Below are positions 41,523 to 50,271 of a DNA stretch of 64,000 bases, piece by piece. A model generated the notes under the pieces. The model saw nothing but the letters and a program-made list of their open reading frames with translations, did not search any database and was not told the origin of the DNA. The stretch's first letter is position 1; the number at the start of each line of letters is the position of its first letter. The position numbers and the translations under genes were made by a program. The DNA comes from an uncultured Collinsella sp. (GTDB lineage Bacteria; Actinomycetota; Coriobacteriia; Coriobacteriales; Coriobacteriaceae), in the NCBI GenBank assembly GCA_900542555.1, contig UQNU01000002.1, positions 4,345 through 68,344 of the forward strand, in the 5' to 3' direction.

Positions 41523-42866
41523 TTAGTTGGCCATGACGCCTTCGGTCCAGGCCTCGACGTCCTCGATGCGCAGGACGTTGGCGACTTCGGCCACGCAGTC
41601 GACGCTGGCAAGCTCGGCGGCGGCAGCCTGGACGTCCTTCTCGAGCGCGCGATGCGTCAGGAAGATGACCGAGCAGGCATCGTTGACGCCCGACTTGCCG
41701 TCCTCGACCTGGTTGATGAGCGAAATCGAGATGTTGTGCTTGGCAAAGATGTCGACCGTCTCGGACAGGGCGCCCACGCGGTCGGCGACCTTCAGGCGCA
41801 CATAGTACTTGGTCTGGAGCTCGTCCATGGGCTTAAAGGCGAGGTTGTGGCCATAGGGCTCAATCTCGGGCAGCGGAGCCACGCCGCGGCTGATCTGCTC
41901 GGAGAGCGACAGGATATCGCCCACGACGGCGCTCGCGGTGGGGAAGGAGCCTGCGCCGGCACCGTAGAACATGGTCTCGCCCACGGCGTCGCCTACCACG
42001 TAGACAGCGTTCATGGCGCCGTTGACCTTGGCAAGCATGTGGTCGGCGGGGATCAGCGTGGGATGCACACGGACGTCGACGCCGGCGTCGGTGTTGCGGG
42101 CGATGCCGAGCAGCTTAATGGTGTAGCCGAGCTCACGGGCCTGGGCGATGTCCTCGGCACCGATGGTACGGATACCCTGCTGGTACACATCGTCGGTGGT
42201 AACGCGGGTGCCAAAGCCGATGGAAGCGAGGATCGCCGTCTTGCTGGCGGCGTCGAAGCCGTCGACGTCGGCGGACGGGTCGGCCTCGGCATAGCCCTTA
42301 GCCTGTGCGTCGGCGAGCACGTCGGCGTAATCGGCGCCCTCGGCGTCCATGCGCGACAGGATGTAGTTGGTGGTGCCGTTAAGGATGCCGGCGATGGTCA
42401 GGATCTTGTTGCCCACCAGGTCATGCTCAAGCGTGCTGACAATGGGGATGCCACCGCCGCAGCTGGCCTCGCACTTAATCTGCACGCCGCACGCGCGCGC
42501 CTTCTCGGCGAGCGTCTCGACATGACGGCCCAGCAGGGCCTTGTTGGCAGAGACGACGTGCTTGCCGTTCTCGAAGGCGGTGGTGAAGATTTCGGTCGCG
42601 GGGTGCTCGCCGCCGATGAGCTCGACGACGATATCGACGGCGGGGTCGGTGACGACGTCGTGCCAGTCGCTCGTAAAGGCCTCGCGCTCAATACCGGCAG
42701 CTTCGGCCTGCTCCCAGGCAAGCGTGCAGGCGCGGGTCAGCTTAAGGTCGATGCCGTAGGCGGCCAGGTACTCATCGTGGTGGCTCTTGATCAGACGGGC
42801 CACGCCGCCGCCGACGGTTCCAAGACCGATCAAACCGACGTTCACGGTGCGCAGGGGTTCGCTCAT
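41523..42866 (-). CDS. hom: Homoserine dehydrogenase
   Basis: The 447-residue protein has the NAD(P)-binding GLIGLGTVGGGV (residues 12-23), the KHVVSANKALL and CEASCGGGIPI catalytic segments, and the GGTTNYILS-type stretch appearing here as GILNGTTNYIL. An ACT regulatory domain occupies the last 90 or so residues (YVRLKVADRVGALSE), as in Bacillus and actinobacterial Hom, where threonine feedback acts. It reduces aspartate semialdehyde to homoserine for threonine and methionine. AAGGAGCTATCT precedes the ATG. The thrB and thrC genes are not adjacent. Confidence 0.93.
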   Translation of the reverse strand: MSEPLRTVNVGLIGLGTVGGGVARLIKSHHDEYLAAYGIDLKLTRACTLAWEQAEAAGIEREAFTSDWHDVVTDPAVDIVVELIGGEHPATEIFTTAFENGKHVVSANKALLGRHVETLAEKARACGVQIKCEASCGGGIPIVSTLEHDLVGNKILTIAGILNGTTNYILSRMDAEGADYADVLADAQAKGYAEADPSADVDGFDAASKTAILASIGFGTRVTTDDVYQQGIRTIGAEDIAQARELGYTIKLLGIARNTDAGVDVRVHPTLIPADHMLAKVNGAMNAVYVVGDAVGETMFYGAGAGSFPTASAVVGDILSLSEQISRGVAPLPEIEPYGHNLAFKPMDELQTKYYVRLKVADRVGALSETVDIFAKHNISISLINQVEDGKSGVNDACSVIFLTHRALEKDVQAAAAELASVDCVAEVANVLRIEDVEAWTEGVMAN

Positions 42867-43116
42867 AGATAGCTCCTTCGTGCATCTTATGGATGGATTA
42901 ACCGCTTAAAGGTTGAGTGCATTCTAGCGTGAACCGAGGGCGCGTGCTCGCCAGGCAACAGGAGTCGCACAAAACGGCACCCCCGAAACGCTGCGGAAAC
43001 ATTGGAAACATGTTCGCTACAAACGGAACTCCGTAACAAACTGTCAACGTTTGCACCATAAGGTTTGCCCTGTACCGCAAGACGGCCGCACCGCGGCCAG
43101 CGAAAAGGGGGACACC

Positions 43117-44283
43117 ATGTTTAGCATCAACAACGTACTTAACCGCAGGAGTTTCTTGGCTGGCGCCGCGGCGCTCGGTGGCACCGCGGCGCTCGCTGGT
43201 TGCTCGTCGGGTGGCTCGGACGGCGGCTCCGCCGATGACGGCAAGACCTTCAAGATCGGTGTCATCGGCCCTCTGACCGGCGCCGCGGCAACCTATGGCG
43301 TTTCGGCCGAGAAGGGTGCCAAGCTCGCCGCCAAGGATTTCTCGACCAAGGACCTCAAACTCTCGCTTAAGTCCGAGGACGACGTCGCCGACGGCGAGAA
43401 GGCCATCAACGCCTTCAATACCCTGTGTGACTGGGGCATGCAGGCGCTCGTCGGTCCGGTCACCACCGGTGCTGCCGTCGCCGTCTCGGGCGAGATCGCC
43501 GACGATATGCTCATGGTCACGCCTTCGGCCTCGTCGCTCGACGTCACCAAGGATAAGACCACGGTCTTTCAGGTTTGCTTCACCGATCCGACCATGGGCG
43601 CCAGCGCCGCGAAGTTCTTGGCTGAGAAGTATGCAGACGCCAAAATCGCCCTGTTCTACAACTCCGGCGATACGTACAGCTCGGGTGTTGCCGATGCCTT
43701 TGCCGAGCAGGCCAAGGAGTCCAAACTTGATATCGTCGATACCGAGACCTTTAAGGACGATTCCTCCACGAGCTTTACCAACCAGCTCACCAAGGCCAAG
43801 GAGGCCGGCGCCACGCTCATCTTTGCGCCGATCTACTACACGCCGGCGTCCGTTTTGCTCAAGAACGCCAAGGACATGGGCTACGACATGACCCTCATGG
43901 GTACCGACGGCATGGACGGCCTGCTCTCTGTGGAGGGCTTCGATACCTCTCTTGCCGAGGGCGTATTGCTCATGACCCCGTTTTCGGCTGACGATGAGAA
44001 GAATGCCGACTTCGTCAAGGCCTATAAGGATGCCTACGACGAGACGCCCAACCAGTTTGCCGCCGACGCCTACGATTGCGTCCACGCCATCGCCGAGGCC
44101 ATCGACAAGGCGGGCATCGACATTACGGCCGACGGCGCCGACATTGCCGGCGACCTTGCCAAGGCCATGCGCAAGATCAAGATCGAGGGCCTGACGGGCG
44201 AGCTGACGTGGAATGACAAGGGCCAGGTCGAAAAGCCCGCTACGGCTTATGTGATCCAGGACGGCAAGTACATCGCCGCCTAA
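43117..44283 (+). CDS. Liv-type ABC transporter substrate-binding lipoprotein, copy 1
   Basis: The ATG at 43117 has AAAAGGGGG upstream. The 388-residue product starts with a signal that combines twin arginines (NRRSFLAG, residues 9-16) and a lipobox LAGC with Cys29, so it should be lipidated and may use the Tat route. The mature protein has the LivJ/LivK periplasmic-binding fold: IGVIGPLTGAAATYG, GPVTTGAAVAVSGE, FLAEKYADAKIALFYN and YYTPASVLLKNAKDMG. It is closely similar in sequence to copy 2, which follows after 271 bases. Ligands could be branched-chain amino acids, but families of this kind also bind amides or aromatic compounds. Confidence 0.9.
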   Translation: MFSINNVLNRRSFLAGAAALGGTAALAGCSSGGSDGGSADDGKTFKIGVIGPLTGAAATYGVSAEKGAKLAAKDFSTKDLKLSLKSEDDVADGEKAINAFNTLCDWGMQALVGPVTTGAAVAVSGEIADDMLMVTPSASSLDVTKDKTTVFQVCFTDPTMGASAAKFLAEKYADAKIALFYNSGDTYSSGVADAFAEQAKESKLDIVDTETFKDDSSTSFTNQLTKAKEAGATLIFAPIYYTPASVLLKNAKDMGYDMTLMGTDGMDGLLSVEGFDTSLAEGVLLMTPFSADDEKNADFVKAYKDAYDETPNQFAADAYDCVHAIAEAIDKAGIDITADGADIAGDLAKAMRKIKIEGLTGELTWNDKGQVEKPATAYVIQDGKYIAA

Positions 44284-44340
44284 GTGCGCATAAAGCGCGA
44301 CCGGTGAGGCCGTTTTATTCAGGGAAGGGACGCCTGTAAC

Positions 44341-44540
44341 AGAACGGAAACATTACTTTCACACAATAAAGTGGCCTTACTGCATAAAGTAATAGAAATA
44401 CGCAGAATTATGGATAAATGAACAAATCCAAAGAAAAGTTGAAATAATCGCCACTTTTCTCAACTAAAGCGTCTACTATTTTGCGAACGCCGAACACGGC
44501 GAAGGATGGCCTGTCGGGTAACCGAAACCCGACGAGATTT
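44341..44540 (+). promoter_or_regulatory. A/T-rich control region upstream of binding-protein copy 2
   Basis: The stretch is unusually A/T-rich for this genome. It has two perfect eight-base inverted repeats: ATTACTTT (44352-44359) with AAAGTAAT (44386-44393), and AGAAAAGT (44432-44439) with ACTTTTCT (44453-44460). A TACTAT -10 candidate lies at 44474-44479. These could be operators and a promoter giving copy 2 and the downstream permease genes their own control. Confidence 0.45.
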
Positions 44541-44554
44541 GAGAGGAGAGCCGC

Positions 44555-45742
44555 ATGTCGAGCCTCACCGGTAAGTCATTGAACCCTGTTATGAATCGCA
44601 GGAGCGTTATCGCGAGCGCAGCAGGTCTGGGGGCGATGTCCATTCTAGCTGGCTGCTCCTCCAACGGCGGCGACAGCGGTTCCGCGTCGGGCGACGCTTC
44701 GTTTAAGATCGGCACCATCGGCCCGCTGACCGGCGCCAACGCGTCCTACGGCAAGTCCGTTACACAGGCTGTCGAGCTTGGCTGCAAGGATTTCTCGACT
44801 AAGGAGCTGCCGCTTGTCAGCAAGGCCGAGGACGACCAGGCCGATGGCGAGAAGGCCGTCAACGCCTTCAACACCCTGCTCGACTGGGGCATGCAGGCCC
44901 TCGTCGGTCCGACCACCACGGGTGCGTCGGTCGCCGTTGCCGCAGAGTGCGGTAACGACCCCGAGACGTTCATGATCACCCCGTCCGCGTCTTCCGAGGA
45001 CGTTACCAAGGGCAAGGATTGCGTCTTCCAGGTTTGCTTTACCGACCCCAACCAGGGTGTCAACGCTGCCAAGTTCCTGGCAGAGAAATATGCGGACGAG
45101 AAGTTCGTGCTGTTCTATAACTCCGGCGACGCCTATTCTTCGGGCATCGCAGATTCCTTTAAGGCCCAGGCCGCTAAGTCCAAGCTCGAGATTGTCGACG
45201 AGGAGACCTTTAAGGACGACTCCGCCACGAGCTTTACCAACCAGCTGACCAAGGCCAAGCAGGCAGGCGCCACCATGATCTTTGCGCCGATCTACTACAC
45301 GCCGGCGTCCGTCCTGCTCAAGAACGCCAAGGACATGGGCTACGACGTCAAGATGATGGGCTGCGACGGCATGGACGGCATCCTGGGCGTTGAGGGCTTC
45401 GACACCTCTCTTGCCGAGGGTCTGCTGCTCATGACCCCGTTCTCCGCCGACGACGAGAAGAACGCCGACTTCGTCAACGCTTACAAAGATAAGTACGGCG
45501 ATACCCCCGACCAGTTTGCCGCCGACGCCTACGACGGCGTGCATGCGGTGGTCGAGGCTCTCAAGGAGGCCGGCCTGGGTGTCGACGCCGACCCCACCGA
45601 GGTTGCCGAGAAGCTTCCCGAGGCTATGCGCAACATTACTGTTGACGGTCTGACTGGCAAGCTCTCCTGGAACGACAAGGGCCAGGTCCAGAAGGACCCG
45701 ACGGCGTACGTCATTACCGACGGCAAGTACGTACAGGCCTAA
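44555..45742 (+). CDS. Liv-type ABC transporter substrate-binding lipoprotein, copy 2
   Basis: The ATG at 44555 has GAGAGGAGAG upstream; another in-frame ATG at 44591 is possible. The 395-residue product again has twin arginines (residues 15-16) and a lipobox LAGC (Cys34), then IGTIGPLTGANASYG, GPTTTGASVAVAAE and the YYTPASVLLKNAKDMG string shared exactly with copy 1. The two genes are clearly a tandem duplication, with differences concentrated in the signal and in surface and hinge positions, so they may bind different ligands for the one permease below. Confidence 0.9.
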   Translation: MSSLTGKSLNPVMNRRSVIASAAGLGAMSILAGCSSNGGDSGSASGDASFKIGTIGPLTGANASYGKSVTQAVELGCKDFSTKELPLVSKAEDDQADGEKAVNAFNTLLDWGMQALVGPTTTGASVAVAAECGNDPETFMITPSASSEDVTKGKDCVFQVCFTDPNQGVNAAKFLAEKYADEKFVLFYNSGDAYSSGIADSFKAQAAKSKLEIVDEETFKDDSATSFTNQLTKAKQAGATMIFAPIYYTPASVLLKNAKDMGYDVKMMGCDGMDGILGVEGFDTSLAEGLLLMTPFSADDEKNADFVNAYKDKYGDTPDQFAADAYDGVHAVVEALKEAGLGVDADPTEVAEKLPEAMRNITVDGLTGKLSWNDKGQVQKDPTAYVITDGKYVQA

Positions 45743-45773
45743 TAGGCCGCCTTACATAGAGCGGTTTTGATCC

Positions 45774-45805
45774 CAAGCAGGGGAGGTTTTGGCCTTCCCT
45801 GCTTG
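45774..45805 (+). terminator. Hairpin between binding protein and permease genes
   Basis: CAAGCAGGGGAGG (45774-45786) pairs with CCTTCCCTGCTTG (45793-45805), a 13-base stem with one wobble. There is no T run, so it more probably lowers read-through or stabilises the binding-protein mRNA, giving more binding protein than permease. Confidence 0.6.
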
Positions 45806-45881
45806 CTTGGTATCTAGGGACGATGTAACGTCCCTGTTTCATACATCAACTGGAAACCTATTCGAAAGGGGGATGTGGAAC

Positions 45882-46763
45882 ATGACGGTCTTTATCCAAT
45901 ACCTGGTCAACGGCCTGTCCATGGGCAGCGTCTACGCCATCATCGCGTTGGGCTACACCATGGTCTACGGTATCGCCAAGATGCTCAACTTCGCTCACGG
46001 CGACGTCATCATGGTCGGTGCCTATGTCTCGTTCTGTGCCACGTCGTATCTCGGCCTCCCGGGCTGGGCATCTGTAGTTCTCTCTTGTGTGGTCTGCACG
46101 GTTCTCGGTGTTCTCATCGAGGGTCTGGCCTATAAGCCGCTGCGCCAAGCAGGCCCTCTGGCCGTTCTGATCACGGCCATCGGCGTGTCTTACTTCCTGC
46201 AGAACGCCGCGCAGCTTCTGTGGGGCGCCACGCCCAAGAACTTCACTTCGCTCGTCACCTTCCAGGTGCCGGAGTTCTTGGCCAAGTTCAACGTAAGCGC
46301 CGTCTCGCTCGTCACCATCGTCGCCTGCCTGGTTATCATGGCCGGCCTGATGTTCTTTACAGGTAAGACCAAGATGGGCAAAGCCATGCGCGCCGTGTCC
46401 GAGGACAAAGCCGCCGCTCAGCTCATGGGCATCAACGTCAACCGCACCATCTCGATGACGTTTGCCATCGGCTCTGCCCTTGCCGCCATCGCCGGCGTGC
46501 TGCTGTGCTCCTACTCGCCGGTCCTGCAGCCCACCACGGGCGCCATGCCTGGCATCAAGGCCTTCGACGCCGCCGTTTTCGGCGGCATCGGCTCCATCCC
46601 CGGTGCCTTTGTCGGTGGCATTCTCATCGGCATCATCGAGGCGATGGCGCAGGCTTACATTTCCACGAGCCTTGCCAACTCCATCGTCTTTGGTGTTTTG
46701 ATCATCGTCCTGCTCGTCAAGCCTGCCGGCCTCTTGGGCAAGTACGTCCCCGAGAAGGTGTAG
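45882..46763 (+). CDS. livH: ABC transporter permease, LivH family
   Basis: The ATG at 45882 has AAAGGGGG nine bases upstream; an in-frame ATG at 45873 is less likely. The 293-residue protein has about eight membrane segments and the LivH signatures LVNGLSMGSVYAIIALGYTMVYG, seen here at residues 8-30, LNFAHGDVIM, and GIKAFDAAVFGGIGSIPGAF near the C-terminus, where the cytoplasmic loop meets the ATPases. It is the first permease half of the transporter. Confidence 0.93.
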   Translation: MTVFIQYLVNGLSMGSVYAIIALGYTMVYGIAKMLNFAHGDVIMVGAYVSFCATSYLGLPGWASVVLSCVVCTVLGVLIEGLAYKPLRQAGPLAVLITAIGVSYFLQNAAQLLWGATPKNFTSLVTFQVPEFLAKFNVSAVSLVTIVACLVIMAGLMFFTGKTKMGKAMRAVSEDKAAAQLMGINVNRTISMTFAIGSALAAIAGVLLCSYSPVLQPTTGAMPGIKAFDAAVFGGIGSIPGAFVGGILIGIIEAMAQAYISTSLANSIVFGVLIIVLLVKPAGLLGKYVPEKV

Positions 46764-46772
46764 GTGAGCGTT

Positions 46773-47852
46773 ATGAAGTTTCTTAAAGACAAGCAGACGC
46801 GTCACGACTTTGTCACGTACGCCATGTGCATCGTGGCCTTCGCCATCGTGTTCTTTATGCAGTCCAACCACATGATCCCGCGCATGATCGCCGGTCAGCT
46901 GGTTCCCATCACGGCCTATATCGTCATGGCCATTTCCCTCAACCTCGTCGTCGGCATCGCGGGCGATTTGTCGCTGGGCCATGCGGGCTTTATGAGCGTT
47001 GGCGCCTATACGGGAATCGTCACCGCCGTCGCGCTGGAGAGCGCCGTTCCCTCCGATCCAATACGTCTTGTCATCAGCATTGTGGTCGGCGCTATCGCTG
47101 CCGCCATCCTGGGCTTCTTGATTGGTATCCCGGTCCTGCGCCTGAGCGGCGACTATCTGGCCATCGTGACCCTGGCTTTTGGCGAGATCATCAAAGAGAT
47201 CGTCACCTGCCTCATTGTGGGCGTCGACTCCCGCGGCCTGCACGTGATCTTTAACATCACGGGCAACTCTACGATCGACGACCTGCACCTGCTCGAGGAC
47301 GGCACCGCCATCATCAAGGGCGCCCAGGGCGCCTCGGGCGTGTCGACGTACTCGACCTTCCTCGCTGGTGCCATCCTGGTCATGGTTGCGCTCGTGATCG
47401 TGCTCAACCTGGTTCGCAGCCGTACCGGCCGTGCCATTATGGCCGTGCGCGATAACAAGATTGCAGCCGAGTCCGTAGGCATCTCCGTCACCGAGTACCG
47501 CATGATCGCCTTCGTGGTTTCCGCTGCCCTCGCCGGTGCTGCCGGAGCCCTCTTCGGCGGTAACTTCTCGCAGCTCTCCGCCACCAAGTTCGACTTCAAC
47601 ACGTCGATCCTCATTCTGGTGTTCGTGGTCCTGGGCGGTCTGGGCAATATGCGCGGCTCCGTCATCGCGGCGGCGCTGCTCACGGTGCTTCCCGAGCTGC
47701 TTCGTCAGTTCTCGGACTACCGCATGCTCATCTACGCCATCGTGCTGATCCTGGTCATGATTTTTACCAACAACCCGCAGCTCAAGGCGTTCTTCGGTCG
47801 CGTCAAGGACCGCTTTGCTTCCAAGAAGGAGGTGGCAGCCGATGCCCAGTAA
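46773..47852 (+). CDS. livM: ABC transporter permease, LivM family
   Basis: The second permease half has about 359 residues from the ATG at 46773 (a GTG at 46764 is an alternative). It shows VGIAGDLSLGHAGFMSVGAY (shown by parts GDLSLGHAGF), RLSGDYLAIVTLAFGEI and FVVLGGLGNMRGSVIAA, typical of LivM. About nine to ten membrane segments are present. A polar loop in the middle (about residues 155-190) is exposed. It overlaps the livG start by 11 bases. Confidence 0.93.
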   Translation: MKFLKDKQTRHDFVTYAMCIVAFAIVFFMQSNHMIPRMIAGQLVPITAYIVMAISLNLVVGIAGDLSLGHAGFMSVGAYTGIVTAVALESAVPSDPIRLVISIVVGAIAAAILGFLIGIPVLRLSGDYLAIVTLAFGEIIKEIVTCLIVGVDSRGLHVIFNITGNSTIDDLHLLEDGTAIIKGAQGASGVSTYSTFLAGAILVMVALVIVLNLVRSRTGRAIMAVRDNKIAAESVGISVTEYRMIAFVVSAALAGAAGALFGGNFSQLSATKFDFNTSILILVFVVLGGLGNMRGSVIAAALLTVLPELLRQFSDYRMLIYAIVLILVMIFTNNPQLKAFFGRVKDRFASKKEVAADAQ

Positions 47853-48702
47853 ATTTGAGTTCAAGAAGGGCAAGATGGTCCCGTATCCTTCTGGCGCCAT
47901 CGTTCCCGATCGTGACCTGGGCGAGCGCCCTGCACTCGAGTGCATCCACCTGGGCATTGAGTTCGGTGGCCTTAAGGCAGTCGACGACTTTAGCCTGACT
48001 ATCGGCAAGACCGAGATCGCCGGTCTGATCGGTCCCAACGGCGCCGGCAAGACCACGGTCTTCAACCTGCTCACCAAGGTGTACCAGCCCACGCATGGCA
48101 CCATCCTGCTCGACGGCGAGGACACCTCGGGCAAGTCGGTCTACCAGGTCAACCGCATGGGTATTGCCCGTACCTTCCAGAACATTCGCCTATTCAACAC
48201 CATGACGGTGGAGGATAACGTTAAGGTCGGCCTGCATAACCAGGAGCGTTACTCCGGCTTTGAGGGCGTGCTGCGCCTGCCGACGTATTGGAAGCACGAG
48301 AAGGCTGCTCACGAGCGCGCCATGGAGCTGCTGTCCATCTTTGATATGGAGCATCTGGCAAACGAGCAGGCCGGATCGCTGCCTTACGGCGCTCAGCGTC
48401 GTCTGGAGATCGTCCGCGCGCTTGCCACCAACCCCAAGCTACTGCTGCTCGACGAGCCTGCTGCCGGCATGAACCCGTCCGAGACCGCGGAGCTCATGGA
48501 GAACATCGTCAAGATTCGCGACACCTTTGGCATTGCCATCATGCTTATCGAGCATGATATGTCGCTCGTTATGAACATCTGCGAGGGCATCTGCGTGCTC
48601 AACTTTGGTAAGGTCATCGCCAAAGGCACGGCAGAGGAAATCCAGAATAACGATGCCGTTATCGAGGCGTATCTGGGCAAGCAGGATAAGGGGGAGAACT
48701 AA
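47842..48702 (+). CDS. livG: ABC transporter ATPase, LivG family
   Basis: The ATG at 47842 overlaps livM by 11 bases and has AAGGAGG upstream. The 286-residue protein has an N-terminal extension of about 35 residues before the ABC domain. Walker A is GPNGAGKTT, the signature is LPYGAQRRLEI (a YG variant usual in LivG), and Walker B is LLLLDEPAAGMNP. The LivG-specific RTFQNIRLF segment is present. It drives transport together with LivF. Confidence 0.93.
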   Translation: MPSKFEFKKGKMVPYPSGAIVPDRDLGERPALECIHLGIEFGGLKAVDDFSLTIGKTEIAGLIGPNGAGKTTVFNLLTKVYQPTHGTILLDGEDTSGKSVYQVNRMGIARTFQNIRLFNTMTVEDNVKVGLHNQERYSGFEGVLRLPTYWKHEKAAHERAMELLSIFDMEHLANEQAGSLPYGAQRRLEIVRALATNPKLLLLDEPAAGMNPSETAELMENIVKIRDTFGIAIMLIEHDMSLVMNICEGICVLNFGKVIAKGTAEEIQNNDAVIEAYLGKQDKGEN

Positions 48703-49416
48703 ATGGCAGAGCCGATGCTTTCCGTCTACAACATCAACGTCTGGTACGGCGCCATCCACGCCATCAAGGACATCTCCTTTAACGTTAACGAGGGCGAGAT
48801 CGTGGCTCTGATCGGCGCGAACGGTGCCGGTAAGTCCACGACGCTCAAGACCGTCTCGGGCCTGCTACGCTCCAAGACCGGCTCCATCAAGTTTATGGGC
48901 GAGGACATTACCCATACGCCCGCCGACAAGCTGGTTGGTAAGGGCCTGGCTCAGGTTCCCGAGGGTCGTCGCGCCTTTTTGCAGATGACGGTCGAGGAGA
49001 ACCTGGAGATGGGCGCCTATACGCAGCCCAAGTCCACGGTGGTTCCGGGCCTCGAGCGCGTCTACGAGCGGTTCCCGCGCCTGAAGGAACGCCGTCGCCA
49101 GGTCGCCGGCACCCTTTCGGGCGGTGAGCAGCAGATGCTCGTTATGGGGCGCGCCCTTATGAGTAACCCCAAACTGCTTATGCTCGACGAACCTTCCATG
49201 GGTCTGGCGCCGATTCTGATTGAGCAGATCTTCCAGATTGTCGAGGACCTGCACAAGGCCGGCACCACGGTGCTTCTGGTCGAGCAAAACGCACAGATGG
49301 CTCTTTCCATCGCCACGCGCGGCTACGTGCTCGAGACCGGCAAGATCACCATGACCGGCACCGGCCAAGAGCTCCTGCACGACGATAACGTCCGCAAAGC
49401 CTACCTCGGAGGCTAA
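48703..49416 (+). CDS. livF: ABC transporter ATPase, LivF family
   Basis: The start codon follows the livG stop directly, with GGGGAG upstream. The 237-residue ABC ATPase has Walker A GANGAGKST, signature LSGGEQQML and Walker B LLMLDEPSMGLAP, exactly the LivF set. VEQNAQMALSIA is the switch region. This is the last gene of the transporter operon, which a strong terminator closes. Confidence 0.94.
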   Translation: MAEPMLSVYNINVWYGAIHAIKDISFNVNEGEIVALIGANGAGKSTTLKTVSGLLRSKTGSIKFMGEDITHTPADKLVGKGLAQVPEGRRAFLQMTVEENLEMGAYTQPKSTVVPGLERVYERFPRLKERRRQVAGTLSGGEQQMLVMGRALMSNPKLLMLDEPSMGLAPILIEQIFQIVEDLHKAGTTVLLVEQNAQMALSIATRGYVLETGKITMTGTGQELLHDDNVRKAYLGG

Positions 49417-49426
49417 CCCACCTAAC

Positions 49427-49463
49427 AAAAGGGGCGCTGACTATCTCAGTCAGCGCCCCTTTT
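49427..49463 (+). terminator. Terminator of the liv operon
   Basis: AAAAGGGGCGCTGACT and AGTCAGCGCCCCTTTT form a perfect 16-base stem with a five-base loop; the right arm itself supplies the T run. Confidence 0.95.
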
Positions 49464-49465
49464 AA

Positions 49466-49530
49466 GTTGCGGTGAAATAGGGACTGAATACGGGCTCCAG
49501 AGGCCAAAAGAGTCCCTATTCCACCGCAAC
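49466..49530. repeat. REP-like palindrome with 20-base arms
   Basis: GTTGCGGTGAAATAGGGACT (49466-49485) is matched by AGTCCCTATTCCACCGCAAC (49511-49530) with one mismatch, around a 25-base loop. It starts two bases after the liv terminator. It shares only a GGGAC motif with the elements at 3896 and 18025, so it may be a separate family. Confidence 0.65.
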
Positions 49531-49590
49531 TTCATGGGGGTGTGTGACAATGCCCGTCGGAAAACATCTGCTGTCTTTGGGGGTCTATCT

Positions 49591-50268
49591 ATGCTGTACG
49601 AGTTTTGTGCCGAGAACTTTGAGCGGGTGCCGGCGGCTATCGATGCCGGTGCAAGGCGTATCGAGCTGTGCGACAACCTTGCCGTTGGTGGCACCACGCC
49701 TTCGGCCGGCGTTATCAGCGCTACGACCAACTATGCACACGAGCACGATGCGCGGGTGATGTGCATGATTCGCCCGCGTGGCGGCGACTTTCACTACAAC
49801 CAGGACGAGTTGCGTATGATGGAGATGGACCTGGGCCTTGCCGTGAGCGCCGGCGTTGACGGCTTAGTCTTTGGCTGCTGCAAGCCCCGCGCTGGCGGAT
49901 GGGCACTCGACGAGCTTACGTTGGGCGCTCTCGTGATGGCCGCGGGCTGCGCGACCGAGGAATGCAAGCGTGAGCCCATCGACATCACCTTCCACATGGC
50001 GTTTGATCAGCTCTCGCCCGAGGCTCAGCTCGACGCGATTGACATACTCGCCGACTGCGGCATCACACGCATCCTGACGCATGGTGGCGCTGCCGGTACG
50101 CCGATCGAGGACAACTTCGAAAACCTGGCCCGCTTAATCGAGTATGCGGGCGACCGCTTGACCATCCTTCCCGGCGGCGGCATTTCCACGGTCAACCGCG
50201 ATACCGTGGCGGCGGCACTGGGCGTCTCCGAGCTCCATGGCACCAAGATTGTGCCGCTGGAGGTGTAG
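49591..50268 (+). CDS. cutC: CutC family protein
   Basis: The ATG at 49591 has TTTGGGGG upstream; frame continues to 49534 but without support. The 225-residue protein is a CutC-type TIM barrel: ELCDNLAVGGTTPSAG near the start, MCMIRPRGGDF, and ILTHGGAAGTPIEDNF with ILPGGGIS toward the end. CutC was linked to copper tolerance, but its actual reaction remains uncertain. The next gene begins three bases after its stop. Confidence 0.9.
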   Translation: MLYEFCAENFERVPAAIDAGARRIELCDNLAVGGTTPSAGVISATTNYAHEHDARVMCMIRPRGGDFHYNQDELRMMEMDLGLAVSAGVDGLVFGCCKPRAGGWALDELTLGALVMAAGCATEECKREPIDITFHMAFDQLSPEAQLDAIDILADCGITRILTHGGAAGTPIEDNFENLARLIEYAGDRLTILPGGGISTVNRDTVAAALGVSELHGTKIVPLEV

Positions 50269-50271
50269 CCC

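Noticed and set aside
45858..48134. 758-codon open frame on the minus strand
   Set aside because: It is antisense to livH, livM and livG, which have intact motifs; its composition (Asp, Gly, His-rich) is typical of a shadow frame.
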